Below, one piece after another: positions 37,334-50,000 of a stretch of DNA of 64,000 bases (the stretch's first letter is position 1; every line of letters begins with the position of its first letter). The stretch covers positions 23,886,564-23,950,563 of the forward strand of contig JAFMSR010000012.1 in the NCBI GenBank assembly GCA_022818135.1, given 5' to 3'. Both the position numbers and the translations under genes were made by a program. This stretch comes from Saxidomus purpurata. Lineage: Eukaryota > Mollusca > Bivalvia > Venerida > Veneridae. A model generated the notes under the pieces. That model was given only the letters and a program-made list of their open reading frames with translations. It was not told the origin of the DNA and did no database searches.

Positions 37334-37400
37334 TTTTGTTTGTATTTGTGCTTTTTTGGTCCATCATCCACGTTGAAGGTGTATAATTGGAACGAACCGG
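37334..37400. mobile_element. 67-bp insertion with 13-bp target duplication
   Basis: CCAATAGTATGTA occurs on both sides (37321-37333 and 37401-37413). The sister copy at 31580 has it once, with no insert. This is probably a very short retroposed fragment. Confidence 0.65.
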
Positions 37401-38923
37401 CCAATAGTATGTACACTTTTAAAGAAATATTTATGCAGAAAGCCGTGTAGCTGTGTAAACGTTAGTGTTTGTGTTATAAAAAAAAAACGCAAACATAGTG
37501 AAATTCGTATGAAGTTAAATACAAATCTCCCCAGTAAATGATTTTACAGCTAACACATATTATCCTTTACCGTTATTCATAAAAATATATTTAGATTGGA
37601 ACTTAAACTACATTTTGCATGACCTTAGCATCCTTAAACTTTTCTATCATCACTATAACATAGATTTGGTAACTCAAAATTGAAAAAAAAGAAAAGCAAG
37701 TAAATAAAATACGACATATCTAATTCCTAGACATGAGAAAAATACTACCGGCTCTGGTTAATTCGCATTTAATCAGACCAGTAGCAAAAATTCCTCTTCA
37801 ATGAAATTCCATTTAACCAGAGTAAGTGCATTTATTTTAAATACATTCATTTAAAAATACATCGGCGCAAGCATAAAATCAGTTTACACTAACAGTTATT
37901 TGACTTAACAAAATTCGAGATAAGGAAAGTAAAGTGATCATATTTCACTCACATACAGGCCAGCCTTTTCGGTGGTTGTTTTCTTCGACATCAGTTCTCT
38001 TTTAGTTCTTTATAGAAACTCTAAAGCCTTTAATAATTTACAAGTGCACACAGCACCATCAGTCGGTACTGACACTTCCTTAGTGTGGTTCTTATATAAT
38101 AATAAAAAATACACAACGAGACAGTGGCTTTCCTGTCAAACAAAATCAAACTCAAACGCTATTATGCGCCGATTTATTATTCATGGTATATAACACGACA
38201 TTTCCGGTGCAACTCTCCTGGGATCGTCTGCATAAAATGTTACGAAACATTTGATACATATTTGGAAAGCTTTTTTATCTTTTATAGGAAATTTCATGTA
38301 AGAAAAGTTGTCGGGTTTAAAACAATAAAAGACATATTTAGTGAATTATATCCCTTTGATACTCTCTGTAAAAAGGCTGGTCCTTACATTTGGATAACTT
38401 TATTTTTTATCGTTTTTTCATGTGTAATGTTTACATCTTGGTATCAGCATTTAGACTGTATTGTCATTTTTGTTGATACCATTAATACTTAGGACATCAC
38501 AATAAGATACAAAAATAAAGTAAGTGGTCGAATGTGCACTATAAGTCTACCTTGCATTTTATCTGATGCCTTGGATACATATCTCTAATTAGGTTGATGC
38601 TGATTCAAATGGAGTTAAAGTGTTCAGAGCACTTCGTAAGAGACACAATTGCCTTTGATAATGAATCTATACCGAATGGTAAAGTATTCTTTAGTAAGGT
38701 TTCAAACATATCGTAATTTCTAAATAAAGGTCATCACTACATCTACAAGTTTAACTCAGTGTATTTCTTAAAAGAACAAACTCTCTTAGCAAATAATTGC
38801 ATCTCTGTAAATATACACGTCTCTCTTTTAAGACAATAATATCTGTCTTACAAGATGCTGCCCTTTTGTAGATAATAATTTGCTTCCCTAATAAAAAGTA
38901 ATTTACCCATTTTACTATGCAAA

Positions 38924-39090
38924 CGTGGTGGGTATGCCATATTTACGAAAGACCATTAATAGTGATATATTAGTGCTAACGTGGTGGGTATGCCATATTT
39001 ACGAAAGACTACTATTAGTGATATATAAGTGCTGACGTGGTGGGTATGCCCTATTTACGACAGACCAGTATTAGTGATATATAAGTTCTA
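38924..39090. repeat. Three tandem 56-bp units
   Basis: Units begin CGTGGTGGGTATGCC at 38924, 38980 and 39036. The corresponding places in the other block D copies have a single unit. Confidence 0.8.
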
Positions 39091-41303
39091 TCTACGCTGT
39101 CGTGAAAACGGATGGAAGATGCTACTTTGGCGAAAATATCCATACAGCAATGGAGAGCGAAACCCATGCTTGTCTGTAAGTGATATGCATACTGATATAA
39201 CTGAGCTATCTGCACCATTGATCATTACAACCAATAAAACCTTTAATGTAATAGATTATTTATTATTTTTGAATTATTTATGAACTGTTTTGTCTAGAAT
39301 CGCAATTAACAATTGACATTTTTTGTCGTACTTTCAGCTTCTTAATAATTTGGATTTTTCGAGAACTGTAAAACTTTGAAGGTAAATTTACATCCGATGT
39401 TTGCTTTGCCACCAACGCAAATCAAAGATAAACTTGCCAATCCTTGAAGTCTTATAATGATCTGCACTGTCCACTATTCTCAACTGAAAGATAATCAATG
39501 CCATTTATAAAAGTAGGTTGAGGCTAGGGTCAAAGTAACTGTTTTCTATAATTTACAACAATTACATGTAATAAAGCTCATTTGCAGGTTCTCATGTCGT
39601 TCATATACGTATAAATGCATAAAAGTATCAAATATATTTTCCTTTAGATAAACACAACTTTTAGAGTGAGTGAAGACTTTGTACAGAACGAGTAGGTTGG
39701 TCTATTCCTGCAATGTTACTACCATTCCTGCATTATCCTTATTGGCATAGATGACGATTTTGTTGCTGATTGGACGAAATTAACCATTCAAAGTGAAAAC
39801 AAAGCCACTTCGTTTCAATTGAGTCGAGTTTACTTGGTCAGATGACTTATCTATTAAAGTATAATAGTTAGCATAATTATACTTATATAATTATAGTTAT
39901 GCTCAAATCACAGTTAAAACAGCATTTCATTTACATCCGGAACTTCCGGATAGAGTTATCGGCACATTATTTCATGCACTTACACTAGTGTTCTTGCACA
40001 TTTTGATGTCAGAAAGTGTATTAAATTACAAGAACGTTCCTAACAACTGCTATTTGATACAATTTATACCAGCAGTTTATAAAATATTGAAGGTTGTCAC
40101 GTAACATGAAATTCCAGGATCATAAATTACAGCAGATTGCAGTTTTATAACTCTGTCTGATAAATACAAAACACACTTCATTTTTTACAAACAATGTCAC
40201 TTCATATCAGCAATATTTGATTGCAAACTGTCGGCTAATCAAATTGGATTATTTCGTATTCTGAGAAATCTCCAAAATATAATGGCATTATAAGAAAACT
40301 TCCAGAAATTGGGTCGATTAGTCTTGTTACGGCAAACATACAGTACTGTAGTGTTATTTAGCTCATAAATTTTGTATTGCGCATTTTGTCAATACGGAAA
40401 ACACAATTAGATGATAACAACTGAACTAATTGGCACAGAGAATATACAAATGTGTATATGGGTCGATGCAAATGGTAAATACAGACAATTGTAGACGTCT
40501 TCTATCAAAGAGTATTCACAAAAACGTTCCGTATAGTATGGATTTCCATATACTGACTCATGTCATGATGAATTACTATTCAAAGTGAAATTAATATTTA
40601 GAAGAGTACTGTTCACAGTAAAATAATCAAAGCGCTGTAAGCGCTGAAGGCCTGGGGGCTATAGATTAACTCCCCTAAAAACAACTTTTGACCTTCGTGA
40701 TTTACGCTGAACCTTACCTAAAGCGCGGGTCGAAATGTGCATAGGGCGAAATTTAGTATATGACACAGAATGAATGATTCACAAATATATGGGTGACAGG
40801 GAAGTTTGTTTTATTATAAAACGTACGTTAAATGAAAAATAATCACATGGTCAACAATATCAATTGTTTGAGAGAACAATAAAAATAATTAAATCTGTGC
40901 TTTGTTCAACTTCAAGCGATATCTGATGATGTGGATAGAAAATTATGGTGTACCAAGGACAAGACCTTGAAACAGAAATAAACAAAGCAATACCAACAAT
41001 GAAATATAAATACAGTACTGTACAATGTGTATAACAGGGAAAACCAAAAATCATTCTTGGTTACCTTTTAGTTGTAATCGGTGAAACCGTTCACTGGGTC
41101 TTGACATGCAGCGTCCTCGATAAGTGGCGGGTGATTTTGATCACGTGAGTTCCTTCTCCGGAATGTACGTAAATTGTATCTTTTTTTTTAAAGAAATTTA
41201 TTTTTAGGTAAATATATATGTAATCGTTCGTAAATAAGAAAGTTGTCAATGAAATAACATCAGAAATTTGAAAATCAAACTACAAACTTTTATGTCGAAT
41301 TCC

Positions 41304-41650
41304 GTACGTTTCCGTAAATATCCGTACTTTTCCGTGATATGCATATGATTATCTTCCGTAATCAGCTAACAGCGCAGTAATTTCTAAAACAGAAAAAATT
41401 GTGTAATGCAGCCCGTAAGCTATAGACCTTTCTGCAATCGTTTGAAGTTGTATGTGCAGTTTTTATTTGTAATATGTTCTTATCGTATGCGACATTCAAA
41501 CAAAAGATTGATCTGGTCTGTCTTGCACTACTTTCCCAAAGCGCATGTTTACAGTTGTTATTCGCACATAGCACAGTTAAATTGTCTGCAGTGTTTGAAA
41601 TGTGGTATGCTAACTTAGGCCTAGGGGACTTTCAGTCCCTAGGCCAAAAA
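41304..41650. repeat. Dispersed ~330-bp repeat, copy 2
   Basis: It has the same orientation and borders as 2362-2688 and ends in the palindrome GGCCTAGGGGACTTTCAGTC. An extra ~30 bp (about 41370-41400) is present only here. Confidence 0.75.
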
Positions 41651-42400
41651 TGGCACAATATCATAAATTGTGTTGCCGGTCATATATAAATTAAGCATAT
41701 TAATTTAGCATACTAAGGTACGAATATTCGCTGAAGGAGAAGTAACATTACGTTGTGTTGTATAGTTAAACATGACATGGGAATTGTTAGCTTTTCTTTC
41801 AATTAGGTACTCTCCCACCTGCTTAAGTTTGGCCAATCCGAATTTAGCTTATGAATTATGATTCTCTGACAGTACTAGTACTCAACGAACGCAACGAATC
41901 TGTTTCTGCACTGAGGATTACTCAACGAAAATAAAATACGCAATCATTGTCGGTTAAATACTCAACTGTATTCCTATACACTACTGTACGTGTACAGCTG
42001 TCATATTATTTTCTATAGCCTCTCATGTACTTACCTTTACTACAGTCGTAAGCCGTCACATACTAACCTGAAACTAACGTGACTTACAACTTTACCGGTC
42101 CTTTAAATTATTTCCCTTTGCGTGTAGGTATTTCAATTGTTTTACTGTATACATCAACCACAGAAATTACTGCCCTATATTCTAATAACGCCATTTACAA
42201 AACACACCCAATAGTGCCTATTTTGTTTCAAATGTATTCTAGTTTTCTCGCTGTATTCTCAATGCGAATTAGTTATCTCCCTTTTACTGCAACGCCATTT
42301 GCAATGATCAACTATATTTGTGAGGCAGAATCTTTATGACTTTGAAAATCTTAAAGGTTACAGAATTTTATGTTTTCTTCATTCCTATTCACAAATATAA
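41651..42400. other. Non-coding stretch, nothing certain
   Basis: Part (41800-41890) resembles 35330-35420 next to duplicon copy D. The 86-residue ORF at 42079-42339 has no recognisable similarity. Confidence 0.4.
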
Positions 42401-42409
42401 ACATCACTT

Positions 42410-42490
42410 GGGTTCGAACCTGGATCTATCTCTCGCGTGAGACACTAATGTCATCCCTGTTGCGCCAATCGTTAGCCCACGTGTATACGT
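42410..42490 (-). mobile_element. tRNA-like SINE head
   Basis: On the minus strand GTGGGCTAACGATTGGCGCA is followed about 50 bases later by the B box GGTTCGAACCC (42413-42423). Similar heads are common in molluscan SINEs. It is not a convincing functional tRNA. Confidence 0.5.
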
Positions 42491-42495
42491 TATAA

Positions 42496-42577
<82 letters not shown>

Positions 42578-42613
42578 CGCGGGGGGGCGGGGGGGGGGGG
42601 GGGGGGGGGGGGG
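42496..42613. repeat. Poly-G tract of 118 bp
   Basis: The run is pure G except for single C at 42578, 42580 and 42588. Its length may not be reliable in any assembly. The all-proline frame on the other strand is not a gene. Confidence 0.9.
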
Positions 42614-42639
42614 AAGGAAAAAATGATGAAGCACTAAAG

Positions 42640-43530
42640 CCTTTAATGTAACAGACGATTTATTATTGCTGGAATATTTATTAACTAGAAACGCCAGATT
42701 AACATCTGCTGTTTTCGTCGTACATTTAGCTTAATTTGAATTATTCAAAAACTGTTATACTTCAAAAGTAATTTGCAAACGTGTTGGTGGCATGCGACCA
42801 ACGCAGATCATTGATAAGCCTGCCTATCTCTGTAGTATGATCATGATCTGCACTGTTCACTATTAAACTAGTAAATTTTCATTTAACATTTCTTTGACCT
42901 GTTAATAATTTTGTCTTAATTGAAAGATAATCAAGGTCATTAATGTAAGAAATTTTAGGCTATGGTCAAACCAATTGCTGTCTATAATTTACGGTGATCA
43001 CATGTACATGTAAGAAAGCTATTTGCAAGTTGATATATTTGTATAAATGTATTTATAATATAACTTTGCGAGTTATAGAAGAAAATGCACAGAACAAGAA
43101 TTTTGAGCTATTCTGTCCATGTTACTGATTAGTCGTTCAAAGTGAAAGCAAAGCCGTCTTTATCATTATTTTAAAGCTTCATCGTTCTTTTTTCAAGCAT
43201 ACTTGGGCAGACGACCAATTTATTAAAGTATACAATGTAATATTCAGCATAATAATACATATATACAGTATTGCGCCAATCACAGTTTAAAGTTCTTTTC
43301 ATTTGTATCCGGGAACTTCCAGACTTAGCTACTGGCGCCTTATTTGATACACTTAAACTAGTTCTCTTGCACCTTTTGTGTCAGAAAGTACATTAAATGA
43401 CAAACACGTTCCCAGCAACTGCTATTTGATACAATTTATACCAGCAGTTTATTAAATATTGAAGAATGTTACCTACCATAAAAGTCAATCATTATAAAAT
43501 ACAGCAGATTGCAGTTTTATAACTCTGTCT
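42640..43530. repeat. Duplicon block D, partial copy 4
   Basis: It aligns with 33330-34240 and 39230-40190; shared phrases include 'gatcatgatctgcactgttcac' in shorter form, 'acaaacacgttcc' and 'gcagttttataactctgtct'. Confidence 0.65.
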
Positions 43531-43550
43531 GAGAAATACAAAACAAACTA

Positions 43551-43744
43551 CAGTAAACTCCGTATATAACGAACTCATGCGTGAGGACCATTTAAATTTG
43601 TTCCGTATGACCGGAGTATATTCACATTGTATCGATATGAAATTTTCATATAATATACAGAAGGAGAAAACTCCTGTCCATAAAAAGTGTTTATTATATC
43701 CGAAATTTCGTTATATCCGAAGTCGTTATATACGGAATTTACTT
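43551..43744. mobile_element. 194-bp MITE (pogo/Tigger-like ends), TA target site
   Basis: The ends are CAGTAAACTCCGTATATAAC and its inverted counterpart (one or two mismatches), with TA on both sides. Subterminal TATATCCGAA motifs repeat inside. The sister segment at 40175-40195 lacks the element, so it inserted after the duplication. Confidence 0.75.
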
Positions 43745-45880
43745 TAAATCAAATAATGTCGGTTTATATTAGCAATATTTGACTCTACGATTGTTCAAAG
43801 TCTTTTTATCAAGAAGGTAGATTATTTAAGTCCATGTGTACTCAAAGTATATCTACCTTCTCAAACATCACGCGCAAAACCGAACCTGTATCGGTTCCTT
43901 TATGAAGTTTTTCCCCAGCATATTTGTAAGCAGAATTGTTGAACAATAAAAATATTGTACTTGTGTAATCTGCAGCACTTATCAATATAAAAAAAGAAAA
44001 GTTGTGGATTGACCGTGCAATACATGCCCTGTAGAAATTGTTACGCTATGACATTGATTATTGAACCCGTCTGCAACTACACAGCTTATTCTTATAAGCG
44101 CTGTAGAAAGTAACTATTTGCTGGAGGTGTTGCCGTCACAGCACTGTACAGATGGGCAAGTTTGTCCTGTAGCTATAGACACTATAGGTCTTGACTTATT
44201 ATTTCTTATACTGCGGATAGGTTGTTCTATAGATAAAAACGAAGGATGTAACACTACCTTATCAAAACTACTGATATATGCCTCGTATCTAAACTAAACT
44301 AATATAGGCAGTTAGAGCCCCATTGAACCGCAATAAACCTTACATATCACTTAAATATTAAAGCCATTTCAACATAATTGAATCAGTGCACTGAATCACC
44401 TTTACTGTACTGTATTGTAATGATGGATTATTTTGCCGAATAAATCTAACTATATGTATAAATTTGAAGCTTTTGATTGGCTTATTAAAAACATTTAGAG
44501 CAATGTATAAATACACGAATTTCAAGCTTGAACAAGCATTAGTGTAAATCAGTCCATTACAACCATCCATGGAGTTAAACTGAAACGCTGCTTGGATATG
44601 TACTAAAACGTTGATATATTCTTGATTTAACTGCAACAATTTACTGATAAATACTTGAGGCCCATCATTTGATTGCAACTTGAAGATATATGGAAGAGAG
44701 TATATTCAGTTTCCTTTTTCTCGGTACACTGCCGATTTTGATTGATTTTAATCTTTGCTTGTTTCATATATCATAATAACAAATGTATGCACTTTTTAAT
44801 TGTTAAAAGAAGGTCTGCGTTGTACTTTATTGTCTAACACAATACAAACAGTCAACTGTATATACATGGTTTAATAACTAAAAAAAAGTTGTATAGAGAC
44901 TGAAATTTTACTAGTCTCTGTGGTTATATAAAATTAGTTTTAGTTAAATGATCAAAAAATGAGAGAGAGAGAGTAAAAATGAAATGAAGAAACAAAATGT
45001 AATATTCAAATTACATGCATAAGTAATAAGCAGTAATATTCTGTGCTACAGAATATTTAGTTGAGTTACACTGGAACAATTTGCTGAACTTTGCTGATCT
45101 GTTCTCCACTAACCCATGTGTATTTACCCTCATTCACGGCTTAAAATTTTGCATTAAGTGTTTATACAAATGATAGTTTATTGGCGGCAAATTGTGTTGT
45201 TGTTTTCTTCTGGGAGAGTTGGTGAAGTTGTTTTAGAAGCCTGTACAAAATTTGAATTAAATTAGTGCATCAATTTTAAAGATATGAAAGGTTTGTGGTG
45301 GTTCACAAGGACTTTAAACTGACTATACACTTATATTCGTGTAATATCTATAGCAGACATCCCGTGCACACTTGACTGACCACTGATTAATGAAAAATAT
45401 CTCAAGATCTATGACAACAGGGAAAATAATGTAAATAAACAAAGTCACTCAAATGTGCATAGCAGGAAAACAAATGAAGCAACACAAATAACTTACAGTA
45501 GTCGTCGGCATGTTCACTGTTCAAAACCGTCTCCTAGATCATGAATCATTTAGATTTGCACAACATCCTGCATGATAATCCAAATGAATTCCAAAACAAA
45601 AACGTTCCTGTGAATCACATTTATTCCTGATTACGGATGACCTTGTCAAATATACTAACAATGTAGATATGGCCATCCTAGATTTATCAAAGGCCTAGAC
45701 AAAGTTCACAACAAGGCCTATTCCTATGGAATCCACAACAACACTAGGTGGGTGGTGGGCTGTTCGTAGCCAGACAATTGTGGTCAAGGATGCCAATTCA
45801 GTTTCATCTCTAGAACTATCATAGAAGGTGATGAATAACCCCCGAACACCGCACTGACACAGTTTATAATATGTATGTAA
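43745..45880. other. Non-coding stretch, nothing recognised
   Basis: No exon or element is recognised. GGTAGAT (43815) and ATCTACC (43852) form a weak inverted repeat. Confidence 0.4.
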
Positions 45881-46300
45881 CATTTGATGCTTTAGAGATG
45901 ACTTTGACCTAGTGACCCGAAATATTGACTATGCACAACTAGTCATGGTACTTCTCACTTCTGTGAAATATCATTTAATTGTGACCAGGGGTATAGGATA
46001 TTAAGAACGCACAATATTTATCTATCTCAAGCCCCATGGACCTTGACCTTTGACTTACTGACCAGAAGCATGGACCATGTATAACTAGGCAAGGTAGAAA
46101 TCATTTCTGTGAAGTATCATTAAACTCAAGCCAGGGGTTTGGAAATTAAGAGCGCAAAAGATTTTACTTTCTCGAGACCCCGTGACCTTCACCCTAGACC
46201 TTGTGACATGTACAACTACGTATAGTACTTATCATTTCTGTGAAGTATCATTAAATTCTGACCAGGGGTTTTGGTCATTAAGTGTCTACAAACAGACATA
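45880..46300. repeat. Three degenerate ~135-bp tandem units
   Basis: The units share 'gaccttgacctttgact'-like text, 'tttctgtgaagtatcatt' and 'ccaggggt'. They belong to the same broad class as the Helentron-like cores but lack the microsatellite end. Confidence 0.65.
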
Positions 46301-46914
46301 CAAGCTGATTCCAGGAGCTATACCAAGTTAATCCGCTTTTTTTCACACAAAAACTGAACATTTCACGAAACACTCCTTACCACTTCAAAGCATCCGGTCT
46401 CCACCTCCGAAAAAAGGATGAATATAGTTCATGGTACCATAATGCCCCTTTAGAACCAACCAGTGTACGAGCTCCAAATATAATCCACTAGTATTAACTG
46501 ATCAAACGTTGCAGATGCCCATGAGGCATATCATCAGTTGATTGTATGAACAGTTCGTGTTCCAGCCGTTGTGTGCCATTTGTCACCGAGGCGACAGACC
46601 CCCCTCTAAGGCTGGGGAGCTGGTTGTCTCAGCAGTAGAACGTCGGTGTATCATTCATATAGCGACAACTGTAACCAAAACAATTCCTATTTTAACAATA
46701 AGTTTATATTCAATTCTATATTTTAACTAAAAAATAATCTATGAATTCACTTCAAAATACAACACGTTTTCCACGGGCAGTACATGCGATAAGTGACACA
46801 TGGCGTCGTTTAGGGTGTCGCACCGGTCGTTTTTGTTTTCTTTATAAGCCTGATATCGACATCGTACAACGGTCTTGCCGTGTAGGAGAGACCTGTCCAC
46901 ATACTTCATGAAAT

Positions 46915-47035
46915 ACATGCAGCCCGTGGACCGCTCTCAGTGTAACATGCAGCCCATGGACCGCTCTCGGTGTAACATGCAGCCCACGGACCGCTCTCAG
47001 TGTAACATGCAGCCCGTGGACCGCTCTCGGGGTGG
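46915..47035. repeat. Four tandem 30-bp units
   Basis: The unit begins ACATGCAGCCCGTGGACCGC. Substitutions are few. Because 30 is a multiple of three, ORFs stay open on both strands through the array (97 and 83 residues). Neither is recognised as a protein. Confidence 0.85.
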
Positions 47036-47044
47036 ACAGGTCTT

Positions 47045-49610
47045 CCCAAGACGTCATACTCGGTCGATCTTCTATACACATCTTGCTAGTCACATGTCTG
47101 AATTTAGTGACATTTTCTACACAGGCTCTGGATATTTTTTAAAGAAGAATAAGTACATGCTTTATTAGATGTATTGTTTTCTTAACGTATCTGTAATACA
47201 TGAATGTTCGTATGATAACACTTTTATCAGGGAGTAACCCGGAGTTCGTCATTCCGTGTGTCCGTCCGTGGAAATTGCGTTTGTGATATTGGTAAGCCAC
47301 CTTAAAATCCGAATAGACCAGAAAGTGTTTCATACATAACCATTTTTATAATTTAAATAGGAGTGTATAAGGATTCGTCCATAAGAGCAACTGTGTTAGC
47401 TTTATCTTCGTGGATGAGACCCCTACATAACCACTTGTCCCCGTCATTACATTTTATTCTACCATGTGATCCATGGACTGATTGCAGTTCCAGTTTCCAA
47501 CCTACAAACTCCGGCCTTAATTAGATTAACTAGACACAGCAATGATATCATGAAATGAATATCGAATGATTTACTTCTGTTGAAAATAATCTTTCATGCA
47601 AAAGCAGAAGTAAGTGCAACTGTACAATTCGAAAATTGCTGTTTTTGTTATGCAAACATTATTGCTATTTACAACAATACATGGCATATGAGACAACATA
47701 TATTTAACCAGGAACCTAGATTCCTGATTTAACATAGGTATTTCTTAAGCATGCGAAAATTCACGATGAAACAGGTGTGCTCTATGACAAGTAAGTGTGT
47801 TTTTTCTGCTTCACGCAGTAGTAACTATGGTATCGATCGCAGCTTGTCGTTTGAAATATTTTAAGTTGCTGTTTTTATAGAAGGCAAAGGAAATATTTTT
47901 CTACTATATTTCGCGACCTTTAAAAACTGTCTCCACTTTTTTACCATACCGCTTGCCGTGATCTTTCGCCCTTATAATGTCTTTGCACCGGTACAATGGC
48001 AAATATACCAAAACATATGTTACCAAATCACATGTTACCAAAACAATGTTACGCATTTGATTTAACAGTCACAGTAATATGCAATACTTTAAAACCATTA
48101 ATGTTTACGACGCTTAAATTTCGCTGTCTTTGTAGGTCGGTCGATTCACGATTTAAAAACCCATCGAACAATCTTCAGACAATAACATTTTCTTTAAAGA
48201 AAATTCAAGCCGTGTTTAATTCAAGTTTTTGACCCGCTTGAAAATTGCAGTTTATTACTTGAAAGAAATCCTAGGAGTTTCGTCTTTTTGATGTTGACAA
48301 ACATAACGTGTAGAGCCCTTTACATTCTTTCTTATAAAAGGCCTGCGACCAAGTTAAAAAAAAGTTTTAATAAATTCACCATTTTGTCCTCATTACATTT
48401 CAAATTCTCACAGGGGAGAGTTTACAAAAGTTGTGTCAACTTGCTTCTCAACCCTTTATATTCATTTGACACTCCAATAAATACATGTGTATGATATGAC
48501 AAATTTGAAATAAATACTGTTTTAACCAATTTCCCTTGTGATCTAGGTGTGAATTGAACGAAATCCTCTTAAAGCGCTGTTAAAATGACAAAGACAAAAC
48601 AGCGCCTTGCTTCATCATGTTTTATCACCCATAAATAGTCTCAGAAAATCTGATATCGTCATGATAAATCAAAACATATGTCAGACAAGATGCGTTTCCC
48701 ACTGATGAGATATTTTTGGATGACAAAAACAATAACAGCATCAATTTCGGGTTGCCTGAAAATCAATGTCCCTGTCACGGAAAGTTTGATTGAAATATTA
48801 CTGGTGTCAAGGTGGCAGCTTAGCCAATAATACATAATTTGTAAGAGGTGTTGGTATAATTTATGACGAATAGATATCATGAAAGTTCAGTCCCATACAC
48901 AATACTCTTACAAAACTGAACATGACATGTATGAGAACAATAACAAATTATGTTTGGCTAGTTTGTCCGACATACTGCACTTTGATTGTTCAACGCACGT
49001 GTAACGAAGAATGTTTTCACTATAAATTATTTCATTTTTGCCAACTTGTAAAAGCAAGAAATAAATGTTGAAAATCAATTACCTAAAGGGAGGATCAATT
49101 ACAGAGAGGACATTTACGGCACAATTCCACAACATGAAATATGATTTTATATTACAATGCAAATTTAGTATTCTGCACACGCAAACATTATGAGTTTTAT
49201 GGAAAAAAAATCAAATATTATACTGCCAAGTTGATTTCGTGTATTGTGAAAATACTCATACGCGTCTTGAAGGTCAGGAAATCACAAAGCACTACTTTTA
49301 CAGGAAGCGGAATCTTGAGTGAAGTAGTGATTCTCCAAGAACACTTCAATGTCTAAATGATAGGGCGAAGAATGTCTCAATGTTTTAGCTAAGTTAATAA
49401 GAAAGTTATGATAAATGAACAGTACTCACGGAGTGTTGTTTTGCGAGCTCTTCTGATTGAGTTATGTTCGAGTAATTGCACAAGGAACATGTCAGTGTGC
49501 ACCTCTAGGTAAATTATATTCGCTGCAAAGTGGAGAACAGTACACAGTTACAGTATCGTTCAGTGGACATTATTCAAAGTTATTTTGGTCAGGCTACAAC
49601 CCTAATGGGC
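47045..49610. other. Non-coding stretch with a SINE-like fragment
   Basis: Only 47370-47430 is recognisable: it resembles the insertion at 22050-22110 (shared CGTCCATAAG, TGGATGAGAC). No exon is seen in the rest. Confidence 0.4.
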
Positions 49611-50000
49611 CCATGATATTCAGATTTAGAACAACGAATGCCATAATATTCAGACTTAGAGCAACGAATGCCATAATATTCAGACTTAGAACAGCGAATG
49701 CCATAATATTCAGACTTAGAACAACGAATGCCATAATATTCAGACTTAGAACAACGAATGCCATAATATTCAGACTTATAGCAACGAATGCCATAATATT
49801 CAGACTTAGAACAACGAATGCAATAATATTCAGACTTAGAACAACGAATGCCATAATACTCAGACTTAGAGCAACGAATGCCATAATATTCAGACTTAGA
49901 ACAACGAATGCCATAATATTCAGACTTAGAGCAACGAATGCCATAATATTCAGACTTAGAACAACGAATGCCATAATATTCAGACTTAGAGCAACGAATG
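49611..50000. repeat. Thirteen tandem 30-bp units
   Basis: The unit is close to CTTAGAACAACGAATGCCAT + AATATTCAGA, with one to three changes per copy. Long ORFs run through it on both strands (199 residues on +, 146 on -), which is expected of a stop-free unit of ten codons. A real coding function is not supported. Confidence 0.9.

Larger units (their letters stand above)
37260..40620. repeat. Duplicon block D, copy 3
   Basis: It is parallel to 31515-34560. It carries its own small insertion (37334-37400) and a local 56-bp tandem repeat (38924-39090). Confidence 0.75.

Noticed and set aside
38124..38492. 122-residue ORF in block D
   Set aside because: The frame is not kept in the other block D copies (32330-32640, 21950-22470).
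42404..42634. Poly-proline ORF on the minus strand
   Set aside because: It is a translation of the poly-G tract.
46590..46660. AGCTGGTTGTCTCAGCAGTAGAAC resembling a tRNA/SINE A-box region (written here in part only)
   Set aside because: No B box follows; too little to call an element.
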